From positions 1,364,001 to 1,428,000 of the forward strand of contig NZ_VFNP01000002.1 of NCBI RefSeq assembly GCF_006715635.1: DNA of 64,000 nt, written 5' to 3'. Shown here piece after piece: positions 33,993 to 41,398 of this stretch. The translations under genes and the position numbers were made by a program. This stretch comes from Streptomyces sp. SLBN-118 (GTDB taxonomy: Bacteria; Actinomycetota; Actinomycetes; Streptomycetales; Streptomycetaceae). How positions within the stretch are numbered: position 1 is the stretch's first letter; each line of letters opens with the position of its first letter. Below the pieces are notes generated by a model. It ran no database searches, had not been told where the DNA came from, and saw nothing but the letters and a program-made list of their open reading frames with translations.

Positions 33993-34005
33993 GCCCCGGG
34001 GGCTC
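33991..34005. terminator. Short terminator hairpin
   Basis: GAGCCC-CGG-GGGCTC starts at the MaoC stop codon and lies between convergent genes. Confidence 0.5.
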
Positions 34006-34016
34006 TCACGGGCTCC

Positions 34017-34643
34017 CTAGTCCTTCCGGGCGGAGACCATGCGCAGGACGAGGTCGGCGTACAGCGCGCCGACCTCGTCGGGCGTCCTGCGGCCTCGTGT
34101 GTTGAACCAGCGCGCCACGTCGATGCAGAGCGACAGCACAGCGACCGTGGTGCCGGGCACGTCCGGGACGTCGAACTCCCCCGTCTCGACGCCCTCGCGC
34201 AGAATCCCGCGTACGACGGCGTCGCTGCTGCGGCGCAGCTCGAAGATCTCGTTGCGGTGTTCGTCGGAGAGCGCGTCGAGCTCGTACTGCACCACGCGTG
34301 CGGTGTCGTGCCGCCCGGCGTGCCAGCGCACGAACGAACTCACGGCCGCGGCGAGCCGCTCGGAGGGTGTGCCGCCGGTGTCGGCCGCGGTCGACAGGAC
34401 TTCAAGGGCCTTGTCGTGACCGATCCGGCTGATCCGGTGCAGCAGCTCTTCCTTGGTCTTGTAGTGGATGTAGAGCGCTGCGGGGCTCATTCCGGCGCGG
34501 CCCGCGATGTCCCGGGTCGTCGTCGCGTGGTAGCCCCGTTCGGCGAAGGCCTCGACGGCGGCGACGAGCAGCTTTCTCGCCGCCTCGGGCGTGACCTCGC
34601 CCCACGGCATGTCCTCATCGGCCGTGTCCTCCGCCGCACTCAT
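34017..34643 (-). CDS. TetR family regulator (MaoC-associated)
   Basis: This 208-residue repressor has a TetR helix-turn-helix at about 20-62 (LLVAAVEAFAERGYHATTTR, then GMSPAALYIHYKTKEELLH) and a C-terminal ligand domain. The ATG at 34643 has GGAAGGGG upstream. The sequence TGAGCAAGCGCTTAGA, 47 nt upstream of its start, is repeated exactly before the MaoC gene. This points to autoregulation plus control of MaoC. The AAGCGCTT-type operator resembles those of actinobacterial TetR regulators of acyl-CoA metabolism. Confidence 0.88.
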   Translation of the reverse strand: MSAAEDTADEDMPWGEVTPEAARKLLVAAVEAFAERGYHATTTRDIAGRAGMSPAALYIHYKTKEELLHRISRIGHDKALEVLSTAADTGGTPSERLAAAVSSFVRWHAGRHDTARVVQYELDALSDEHRNEIFELRRSSDAVVRGILREGVETGEFDVPDVPGTTVAVLSLCIDVARWFNTRGRRTPDEVGALYADLVLRMVSARKD

Positions 34644-34689
34644 CGCTCGCCCCTTCCGTTCATTCAGAAGGCACACCATACCCCGAGGG

Positions 34690-34705
34690 TGAGCAAGCGC
34701 TTAGA
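34690..34705. promoter_or_regulatory. Putative TetR operator, second copy
   Basis: TGAGCAAGCGCTTAGA is identical over 16 bp to 33476-33491. It overlaps the stop codon of the YiaA-like gene and lies 47 nt upstream of the TetR start. Confidence 0.65.
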
Positions 34706-34988
34706 GCTTCTGGAACGGGTCGTGCTCGGCAAGCAGCTTCTCCACCCTGGCCTGGTCGACCCGGCTGACGATCTGCCCGGCCTCCTGGCGGTCCCTGATC
34801 GCCTTGGCCAGGGTGAACGCCGACGTCGTGAGGTAGAGGACGGCAATGGCGAGGAACCCACGCACCCAGATGTCGGCCTCGAGATTGAGGATGCCGAATC
34901 CGACAGCGCCCAGCGCGACGGCGAAGGAGGCGACGGCCTGTCCGTAGAAGGCCGCGCTGTTCTGCTGCTTGACCTGTGTCTCATTCAT
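34701..34988 (-). CDS. YiaA/YiaB family inner-membrane protein
   Basis: This 95-residue protein has two hydrophobic helices (SFAVALGAVGFGILNL and GFLAIAVLYLTTSAFTLAKA) joined by a short loop, and a cytoplasmic C-terminal helix ending HDPFQKL. The layout and the FYGQAVASFAVA segment match YiaA/YiaB membrane proteins of unknown function. The ATG at 34988 is chosen; an ATG at 35000 is possible, and neither has a strong ribosome site. It lies upstream of the TetR gene on the same strand, and its 3' end contains that gene's operator-like sequence. Confidence 0.78.
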   Translation of the reverse strand: MNETQVKQQNSAAFYGQAVASFAVALGAVGFGILNLEADIWVRGFLAIAVLYLTTSAFTLAKAIRDRQEAGQIVSRVDQARVEKLLAEHDPFQKL

Positions 34989-35104
34989 GGGTGTCAGCAT
35001 CGGACGGCGCGGCCCGCGCCACATCCGCAGGAGTACTTACGCGCGTACTCAGAGGGCCCTGGCTCACAGGGCACTGCCTCACAAGGCCCTCAGAAAGCAC
35101 TGGC

Positions 35105-36256
35105 TCAGAAGGCGGAGACGCCGGTCAGGGCGCGGCCGATGATCAGTTTCTGGATCTGGCTGGTGCCTTCGTACAGGGTCATCACGCGGGCGTCGCGCAG
35201 CAGCTTGCCGACGGGGTACTCGTCGATGTAGCCGTAGCCTCCGAAGACCTGCAGGGCGTTGTTCGCCGCGCGGACCGCCGCCTCGGATGCGAAGAGCTTG
35301 GCCCGGGAGGCGGCGGTGGCGAAGTCCTTGCCGCGGTCGACGAGGTCGGCGACCTGCCAGGTCAGCAGCCGCGCCGCGGACACGTCGACCGAGATGTCGC
35401 TGACCAGCTCCTGCACGAGCTGGTAGGAGGCGATGGGCTTGCCGAACTGTTCGCGCTCGCCCGCGTAGCCGACCGCCGCTTCGAGCGCCGCCTGGGCGAT
35501 GCCGACGCAGCCGGCCGCGACCGACATCCGCCCCTTGGCGAGCGCGGACATGGCGATGGCGAAGCCCTTGCCCTCGGGGCCGAGCATCGCGGCGGCGGGC
35601 ACGCGTACGTCGTCGAGCACCAGCTCGGCCGTGGCCTGGCCGCGCAGTCCGAGCTTTCCGTGGATGGTGCGGCGGGTCAGCCCGGGGGTGTCCGTGGGCA
35701 GGAGAAAGGCGGATACGCCCTTGTGTCCGGGTGTGTCATTGGTGCGGGCGAACAGGAGCACCACATCGGCCCAGCTGCCGTTCGTGATGAACATCTTGGA
35801 GCCGCTCACGACATAGTCGTCGCCCTCGCGCACGGCCCTGGTGGTGAGATTCCCGGCGTCGGATCCGGTACCGGGCTCGGTGAGCCCGAAGCAGCCGAGC
35901 GCGTCACCGGCGGTGAGCCGCGGCAGCCACTGGCGCTTCTGCGCCTCGTTGCCCCAGGCGGCGATGGTCTTGGCGACCAGGCCGAGGGATACGGACACGA
36001 TGCCGCGCACCGAGGAGTCGCCGCGGCCGAGCTCTTCGGTGACCAGGCAGTACGTCAGATGGTCGCCGCCGCAGCCGCCGTACTCCTCGTCGATGGTGAG
36101 CCCGAGGAAGCCCAGCGCACCGAGTTTCTTCACGATCGATCGGTCGACGCTCTCGGCACGGTCCCACTCGACGACGTTCGGGGTGATCTCACGGCCGACG
36201 AAGTCCCTGGCCAGCTGCCGGACAGCTGTCTGCTCCTCGCCGAGCTCCAGGTTCAT
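35105..36256 (-). CDS. Acyl-CoA dehydrogenase
   Basis: This 383-residue FAD enzyme has all standard blocks: GCFGLTEPGTGSDAGN, DDYVVSGSKMFITNG, REQFGKPIASYQLVQE, and QVFGGYGYIDEYPVGKLLRD. The catalytic base glutamate sits in TLYEGTSQIQ. It converts an acyl-CoA to the trans-2-enoyl-CoA and passes electrons to ETF. The ATG at 36256 gives the usual MNLELGEEQ beginning. It is divergent from a TetR gene, and a 17-bp operator-like inverted repeat (36273-36289) lies between them. Confidence 0.93.
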   Translation of the reverse strand: MNLELGEEQTAVRQLARDFVGREITPNVVEWDRAESVDRSIVKKLGALGFLGLTIDEEYGGCGGDHLTYCLVTEELGRGDSSVRGIVSVSLGLVAKTIAAWGNEAQKRQWLPRLTAGDALGCFGLTEPGTGSDAGNLTTRAVREGDDYVVSGSKMFITNGSWADVVLLFARTNDTPGHKGVSAFLLPTDTPGLTRRTIHGKLGLRGQATAELVLDDVRVPAAAMLGPEGKGFAIAMSALAKGRMSVAAGCVGIAQAALEAAVGYAGEREQFGKPIASYQLVQELVSDISVDVSAARLLTWQVADLVDRGKDFATAASRAKLFASEAAVRAANNALQVFGGYGYIDEYPVGKLLRDARVMTLYEGTSQIQKLIIGRALTGVSAF

Positions 36257-36272
36257 ACACCCACCCACTTTT

Positions 36273-36289
36273 AACTATCACTGCTAGTT
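36273..36289. promoter_or_regulatory. 17-bp operator between acyl-CoA dehydrogenase and TetR
   Basis: AACTATCACTGCTAGTT has arms AACTA / TAGTT with a 7-bp spacer. Its reverse complement matches 41344-41360 in 15 of 17 positions. It lies within the 62-bp divergent promoter region. Confidence 0.7.
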
Positions 36290-36318
36290 TCTTGTTGGCA
36301 GGCCCTACTATGTGCCGC

Positions 36319-36963
36319 ATGGCCCGCCCGCGCAAGCCCCTGCTCAGCCGAGAACGCATCGTCGAGACTGCGAGCGCGCTCGTGGACGCCGAGGGCCTGG
36401 AGGCCGTCTCCACCCGCAGGCTCGCCGCCGAGCTCGGGGTCAGCGGCCCCTCTCTCTACAACCACTTCCGCAACAAGGACGAGATCCTCGATGCCGTCGC
36501 CGATGCGGTCAGTGCCCAGGTCGATCTGTCCATGTTCGACGAGGACGACGAACGCGACTGGCGTACCGCACTGCACGACTGGGCCGTCTCCTACCGCGCG
36601 GCCCTGACCGCCCACCCCAACACCGTGCCGGTCCTCGCCCGCGGCCCGGGCCGCCGTCCGGCGGGCCTCAAGGTGGCGGACGCCGTCTTCGGCGCGATGG
36701 TCCGCGAGGGCTGGCCCCCGGCCCAGGCCACCTATATCGGCGCCCTGATGCGGTATTTCATCACCGGCTCGGCGCTCGGTTCGTTCGCCCGCGGCTTCGT
36801 CGACGACGAGTCCGCGTACGACCCGGCCGACTATCCGCATCTCGGTCAGGCGCATCTGCTCGCCGAGCGGCAGCAGAAAGTGGACGACGGCGCGTTCGAG
36901 ACGGGCCTGCGGGCGCTCCTCGACGGTCTGGCCATGCAGTACGAGGCCCTGGTGCGCGCCTGA
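36319..36963 (+). CDS. TetR family regulator (acyl-CoA/aldehyde regulon)
   Basis: This 214-residue protein has a TetR helix-turn-helix at about 10-52 (RIVETASALVDAEGLEAVST, then GVSGPSLYNHFRNKDEILD) and a C-terminal domain of the TetR_C type with AHPNTVPVLARGPGRRP. The ATG at 36319 gives MARPRKPLL; an in-frame ATG at 36310 is possible, and both lack a clear ribosome site. The shared 17-bp site in front of this gene pair and in front of the aldehyde dehydrogenase at 41304 suggests that it represses both. Confidence 0.88.
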   Translation: MARPRKPLLSRERIVETASALVDAEGLEAVSTRRLAAELGVSGPSLYNHFRNKDEILDAVADAVSAQVDLSMFDEDDERDWRTALHDWAVSYRAALTAHPNTVPVLARGPGRRPAGLKVADAVFGAMVREGWPPAQATYIGALMRYFITGSALGSFARGFVDDESAYDPADYPHLGQAHLLAERQQKVDDGAFETGLRALLDGLAMQYEALVRA

Positions 36964-36967
36964 CGGC

Positions 36968-36993
36968 GACTGTTCGGCGGCCGCCGAACAGTC
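36968..36993. promoter_or_regulatory. 26-bp perfect palindrome upstream of ArsR-type gene
   Basis: The half-arm GACTGTTCGGCGG is followed immediately by its exact complement, so the 26 bp have no spacer. It ends 19 bp before the start of the ArsR-type gene and begins 4 bp after the upstream TetR stop. It could be an operator, a terminator for tetR, or both. Confidence 0.7.
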
Positions 36994-37012
36994 AGGGCGC
37001 CATCCTGGACCT

Positions 37013-37708
37013 ATGCAGTCCAGAGACCTTGCCGCGCTGGCCGCGCTCCTCGCCGACGAGACCCGGGCCTCGTTCTGTCTTGCGCTGCTGGACGGCCGCG
37101 CCTGGACCGCGGGCGAACTCGCCCGGCACGCGCGCGTGGCGCCGTCGACCGCCAGCGAGCATCTCGGCAGACTCGTCGCGGGCGGACTGCTCGCCGAGGA
37201 GCGCGAGGGACGCCACCGGTATGTGCGGCTCGCGGGCGAGAACGTCGCCCGTCTCGTCGAAGAGCTGGCCGCCCACGCCGCACCCGCGCCGGACGCGCCT
37301 CCCTCCTCGCTGCGGGCGGCGAGCACCCGCAGCGCCATGGCCCGCGGACGCACCTGCTACGACCATCTCGCCGGGCGGCTCGGCATCACGATCACCCAGG
37401 CCATGACGGCACGCGGACTGCTGCACCAGGACACCGGCTTCGCGCTGAGCGCCCATGGCGTCGCCTGGTTCCGTGCGTTGGGGCTCACGCTGGAACCCAA
37501 GGGGCGGCGCCCGCTCGCCCGGTCGTGCCTGGACTGGACGGAGCGCAAACCCCATCTCGCGGGACTCGCGGGAGCGGAGCTGTGCCGCCACGCCCTGGAT
37601 GCGGGCTGGTGCGTACGGATCGGGTCCGAGCGCGCGGTGAAGGTGACCGAGGACGGCGAGCGGGCGCTGGCCGAGCTGCTCGGCATCGAGCCCGGGACAC
37701 TGCGGTGA
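37013..37708 (+). CDS. ArsR-type winged-helix regulator
   Basis: This 231-residue protein has an N-terminal ArsR winged helix (LAALLADETRASFCLALLDG, then GELARHARVAPSTASEHLGR and EEREGRHRYVRL) and an added C-terminal domain of about 130 residues (with RTCYDHLAGRLGITITQAM and LARSCLDWTERKPHLAGLAG). This two-part layout is common in Streptomyces ArsR-like repressors of efflux genes. No obvious metal-binding CxC motif is in the recognition helix. It is coupled by a 4-bp overlap to a DMT exporter gene. A 26-bp perfect palindrome lies directly upstream. Confidence 0.88.
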   Translation: MQSRDLAALAALLADETRASFCLALLDGRAWTAGELARHARVAPSTASEHLGRLVAGGLLAEEREGRHRYVRLAGENVARLVEELAAHAAPAPDAPPSSLRAASTRSAMARGRTCYDHLAGRLGITITQAMTARGLLHQDTGFALSAHGVAWFRALGLTLEPKGRRPLARSCLDWTERKPHLAGLAGAELCRHALDAGWCVRIGSERAVKVTEDGERALAELLGIEPGTLR

Positions 37709-38709
37709 ACGCCGAAGAGCTGGGGACCCGCGGCCGGCGCATGACGCAGTCCCCGCGCCCTGCCCGTGCTCAGTGGCCCGCTCTCGCCGCCGCGGCCATC
37801 ACCGTCGTTCTGTGGGCCTCCGCCTTCGTGTCGATCCGCAGCGCGGGTGAGTCGTACTCCCCCGGCGCGCTCGCCCTCGGACGGCTCCTTGCCGGATCTA
37901 TCGCCCTCGGCTGCGTTCTGCTGGTCCGGCGCGAGGGGCCCCCGCCGCGTGCCGCCTGGCCGGGGATCGCGATATCCGGGCTGCTGTGGTTCGGCGTCTA
38001 CATGGTGGCGCTCAACTGGGGCGAGCAGGAAGTCGACGCGGGCACGGCCGCGATGGTCGTGAACATCGGCCCGATTCTCATCGCACTGCTCGGTGCCCGG
38101 CTGCTCGGCGAGGCGCTGCCGCCGCGACTGCTGGCCGGGATGGCCGTGTCGTTCGCGGGGGCGGTGACCGTCGGCCTCTCGATGTCGGGCGAGGGCAGGG
38201 CCTCGACGCTGGGCGTACTGCTGTGCCTGCTGGCGGCCGTGGGATACGCGGGCGGGGTGGTGGGCCAGAAGCCCGCGCTGGCGCATGCGAGCGCACTGCA
38301 GGTGACGACGTTCGGCTGCCTGGCCGGGGCGGCGGCCTGTCTGCCGTTCGCCGGACAGCTGGTCTCACAGGCGCAGCGGGCTCCGCTGTCGGCCACGCTC
38401 AACATGGTCTACCTGGGCGTGTTCCCGACCGCGCTGGCGTTCACGACCTGGGCCTACGCGCTGGCCCGTACGACCGCGGGGCGCATGGGCGCAACGACAT
38501 ATGCCGTTCCCGCGCTGGTCGTACTGATGTCGTGGCTGACGCTGGACGAGGTGCCGGCCGCACTCACCATGGCGGGCGGGGCGCTGTGCCTGGCGGGAGT
38601 GGCACTCTCGCGCTCCCGGGCCCGGAAGCCGACGGCCGGCAAGGGCGATCCGCCGCCGCCCGCGGCAGGGCCGGCATCGGCAGACCGCCCTTCCCGGGCA
38701 GGCGGGTGA
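37705..38709 (+). CDS. DMT superfamily exporter (EamA type)
   Basis: This 334-residue membrane protein has ten predicted helices in two EamA repeats, with VLWASAFVSIRSAGESYSPGAL at the start of the first and GVFPTALAFTTWAYALARTT in the second. EamA proteins export metabolites or drugs. The GTG at 37705 overlaps the ArsR stop by 4 bp; an ATG at 37741 would be the more conservative start. The C-terminal 40 residues are cytoplasmic and Pro/Ala-rich. It is probably repressed by the coupled ArsR protein through the upstream palindrome. Confidence 0.9.
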   Translation: MNAEELGTRGRRMTQSPRPARAQWPALAAAAITVVLWASAFVSIRSAGESYSPGALALGRLLAGSIALGCVLLVRREGPPPRAAWPGIAISGLLWFGVYMVALNWGEQEVDAGTAAMVVNIGPILIALLGARLLGEALPPRLLAGMAVSFAGAVTVGLSMSGEGRASTLGVLLCLLAAVGYAGGVVGQKPALAHASALQVTTFGCLAGAAACLPFAGQLVSQAQRAPLSATLNMVYLGVFPTALAFTTWAYALARTTAGRMGATTYAVPALVVLMSWLTLDEVPAALTMAGGALCLAGVALSRSRARKPTAGKGDPPPPAAGPASADRPSRAGG

Positions 38710-38721
38710 TCGGGGTGGGGA

Positions 38722-38755
38722 TGCGACCGCCCCGGCGGGGGTGTCGGGGCGGCCG
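38722..38755. terminator. Bidirectional terminator
   Basis: The stem CCGCCCCG / CGGGGCGG is extended by GCG/CGC with one mismatch. It lies between the convergent exporter and alcohol dehydrogenase genes. Confidence 0.65.
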
Positions 38756-38810
38756 CACATAGGGAACTACGGGAGGGACGCGCGACCGGCTCAATCCCCT
38801 GCGGATCTTG

Positions 38811-39890
38811 TCAAAAGACCACGAGCGCACGCCCGCCCTTGCCCGCCAGCATGTTGGCGAACGCCTCCGCGATCCCGTCCAGCCCGATCCGGTCCGTCAC
38901 CAGGCCGCCCAGGTCCAGCCGCCCCGCGCGCACATGTTCTGCCAGGACCGGCAGGTCGACCGCCGGGTTGCTGTTGCCGTAGACGCAGCCCGAGAGCGTG
39001 CGGCCCCAGTGGAAGAGCTCCAGCGCGTTGAACGTGACCTGCTGGTCCTTGCCGCCGATGCCGACGACCGTCGTACGCCCGCCCCGGCGGGTGGACTCCC
39101 AGGCGGTGCGGATCGTCGCGGCCCGCCCGACGCATTCGATCGCCACGTCCGCGCCGTGGCCGCCCGTGAGTTTCCGGATCTCCTTCGCGGTGGTGTCGGA
39201 GGCGAGGACGTACTCGGTCGCGCCCGCCCCGCGCGCCAGAGACTCCTTCTCCTCGGAGACGTCGACCGCGATGATCGTCGACGCGCCGGCGATCCGCGCG
39301 GACTGGAGCGTGGCGAGGCCGACCCCGCCGACGCCGTGGACGACGACCGTCTCGCCCTCGCGCACGCGGGCGGAGTGGTGGACCGCGCCGTACCCGGTGA
39401 GGACCGCGCAGCCGAGCAGGGCGGCGTCGGTGAGCGGGACGCCGTCCGGGACGGGGAGGACGCAGTTCGCGGCGACCACGGTTTCCTCGGCGAAGGCCGC
39501 GACGTTCAGGCCGGGGTACAGCTCGGCGCCGTCGGCTGTACGGGCGTAGACGTCCGCCGCTCCCAGGAGGGCATTGGCGCACAGCCACACCTCGCCGATC
39601 GAGCAGTGGTGGCAACTGCCGCAGGACGGCGCCCAGTTGAGGACGACGCCGTCGCCCGGGACGAGGTCCGTGACCCCGTCGCCGACGGTGACGACAGTGC
39701 CCGCGCCCTCATGGCCGAGGACACACGGCGTCGGCACCCGCATGGTGCCGTTGGCCAGGGACAGGTCGGAGTGGCAGACCCCGGCCGCGGCGAGGCGGAC
39801 CCGCACCTGGCCGGGGCCGGGTTCGGGCAGTTCGATGTCGGCGATCTCCAGCGGAGAGCCGACGGCGGGCAGTACGGCGGCACGGACCAT
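38811..39890 (-). CDS. Zinc-dependent alcohol dehydrogenase
   Basis: This 359-residue medium-chain dehydrogenase has catalytic-zinc ligands in GVCHSDLSLANG and VLGHEGAGTV, structural-zinc cysteines in CGSCHHCSIGEVWLC, and a Rossmann motif VVVHGVGGVGLATLQSAR. It oxidises an alcohol to an aldehyde, or the reverse, with NAD(P). It lies 19 bp downstream of an aldehyde dehydrogenase gene on the same strand, so an alcohol would be carried via aldehyde to the acid by the two enzymes. The start at 39890 gives MVRAAVLPAVG. Confidence 0.93.
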   Translation of the reverse strand: MVRAAVLPAVGSPLEIADIELPEPGPGQVRVRLAAAGVCHSDLSLANGTMRVPTPCVLGHEGAGTVVTVGDGVTDLVPGDGVVLNWAPSCGSCHHCSIGEVWLCANALLGAADVYARTADGAELYPGLNVAAFAEETVVAANCVLPVPDGVPLTDAALLGCAVLTGYGAVHHSARVREGETVVVHGVGGVGLATLQSARIAGASTIIAVDVSEEKESLARGAGATEYVLASDTTAKEIRKLTGGHGADVAIECVGRAATIRTAWESTRRGGRTTVVGIGGKDQQVTFNALELFHWGRTLSGCVYGNSNPAVDLPVLAEHVRAGRLDLGGLVTDRIGLDGIAEAFANMLAGKGGRALVVF

Positions 39891-39909
39891 GATGCGTAGG
39901 GCTCCCGGC

Positions 39910-41304
39910 TCAGAACTGGAGGGACTTGGTCTGGAGGTACTCGGACAGACCGTGCGGGCCGAGCTCGCGGCCGACGCCCGACTGCTTGTAACCGCCGAAG
40001 GGCGCAAGAGGGTTGAAGCGGCCGCCGTTGATGTCGACCTGACCGGTGTCCATCCGCCGGGCGAAGGTGACGGCTTCCGCCTCGTCGCCGGCCCAGACCG
40101 CGCCCGCGAGCCCGTACACGGTGCCGTTGGCGATACGGAGGGCGTCGTCCTCGTCCTCGTACCTGAGGAGCGAGACGACCGGGCCGAAGATCTCCTCCTG
40201 CGCGATGGTCATCTCCGGGGTGACATCGGCGAAGACGGTGGGGCTGACGTAGTAGCCCGTCTCGCGCGGGGCTTCGGGGCCGCCGGCGACCATGCGAGCC
40301 CCCTCGGCGACGCCCTTCTCGATGTAGCCGCGTACGCGCTGCTGCTGCTTGGCACTGACCAGCGGGCCGACCCGCTCGCCCGGTACGTACTTCGCGACCG
40401 CGGCCTTCGCCAGCGCCACCGCCTCGTCGTACTGATCCTTGTGCACCAGCATCCGGGTCCATGCGCTGCACGTCTGGCCGGAATTGGACATCACGTTGGC
40501 GATGCCGAGTTTCACGGCCTTGGCGAGGTCGGCGCTCGGCAGGATGACATTGGCCGACTTGCCCCCGAGCTCCAGCGCGACCCGCTTGACCGCGCCGCCC
40601 GCGGTCGCGCCGATCTGCCTGCCGACCGCGGTCGAACCGGTGAAGGAGACCAGGTCGACGTCATCGTGGGCAGCGAGTGCCTGCCCGGCGACCGTGCCGA
40701 GACCGGTCACCAGATTGAACACGCCTGCGGGCAGCCCGGCCTCGTCGACGGCCTCGGCGAACAACTGCGCGGTCAGCGGGGTGTCCTCGGCGGGCTTGAG
40801 TACGACGGTGCAGCCCGCCGCGAGCGCAGGGGCGACCTTCGCGACGATCTGGTGCAGCGGATAGTTCCAGGGCGTGATCGCACCCACCACGCCGACCGGC
40901 TCCAGCAGCACGGTGGAGTTGCCGAGCTTCTCCTCGAAGGAGTACGAGGCGGCCAGTTCCGCGTACGAACCGGCGACCAGGACCGGCACGCCCGTGTGGA
41001 CCGTCTGCGAGAGCTGGAGCGGCGCGCCGAGTTCGGCGGTGACGGTCTCGGCGATCTCGTCCGCGCGGGCCACCAGTACATCGCGCAGGGCCGCGATCCG
41101 GGCGGCGCGTTCGGCGGGCGGGGTGGCGGCCCAGCCCCGGAACGCCTCGCGGGCGGCGCAAACGGCGTCGTCGACGTCCTCGGCCGTACCGGCCGGGACC
41201 TGGGCGATGACCTGCTCGTCGGCCGGATTCACCACCGCGATTGTGTCCTGGCCGCGGGCGGGCCGCCATGCGCCGCCGATGTACATCCCGTCGTGTGCCT
41301 TCAT
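39910..41304 (-). CDS. Aldehyde dehydrogenase
   Basis: This 464-residue NAD(P)-dependent aldehyde dehydrogenase has the Asn/Lys region TPWNYPLHQIV, the general base in LELGGKSANVIL, the nucleophile in NSGQTCSAWTRML, and EEIFGPVVSLL. All catalytic residues are present. GGAGGAG lies 6 nt before the ATG at 41304. A 17-bp operator-like repeat 40 nt upstream matches the one in front of the TetR/acyl-CoA dehydrogenase pair at 36.3 kb, so the ALDH-ADH operon probably belongs to that TetR regulon. Confidence 0.94.
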   Translation of the reverse strand: MKAHDGMYIGGAWRPARGQDTIAVVNPADEQVIAQVPAGTAEDVDDAVCAAREAFRGWAATPPAERAARIAALRDVLVARADEIAETVTAELGAPLQLSQTVHTGVPVLVAGSYAELAASYSFEEKLGNSTVLLEPVGVVGAITPWNYPLHQIVAKVAPALAAGCTVVLKPAEDTPLTAQLFAEAVDEAGLPAGVFNLVTGLGTVAGQALAAHDDVDLVSFTGSTAVGRQIGATAGGAVKRVALELGGKSANVILPSADLAKAVKLGIANVMSNSGQTCSAWTRMLVHKDQYDEAVALAKAAVAKYVPGERVGPLVSAKQQQRVRGYIEKGVAEGARMVAGGPEAPRETGYYVSPTVFADVTPEMTIAQEEIFGPVVSLLRYEDEDDALRIANGTVYGLAGAVWAGDEAEAVTFARRMDTGQVDINGGRFNPLAPFGGYKQSGVGRELGPHGLSEYLQTKSLQF

Positions 41305-41343
41305 CGCACTCCTCCAGAGCCTGCCGTAGTCGTCCGGCCACCA

Positions 41344-41360
41344 AACTAGCGGTGTTAGTT
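41344..41360. promoter_or_regulatory. 17-bp operator upstream of aldehyde dehydrogenase
   Basis: AACTAGCGGTGTTAGTT has arms AACTA / TAGTT with a 7-bp spacer, and C and G at the symmetric positions 7 and 11. It is nearly identical to the reverse complement of 36273-36289. Confidence 0.7.
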
Positions 41361-41398
41361 TTTGGACGCCAGAGGCACCTGAAGCGTAACGAAGACCC

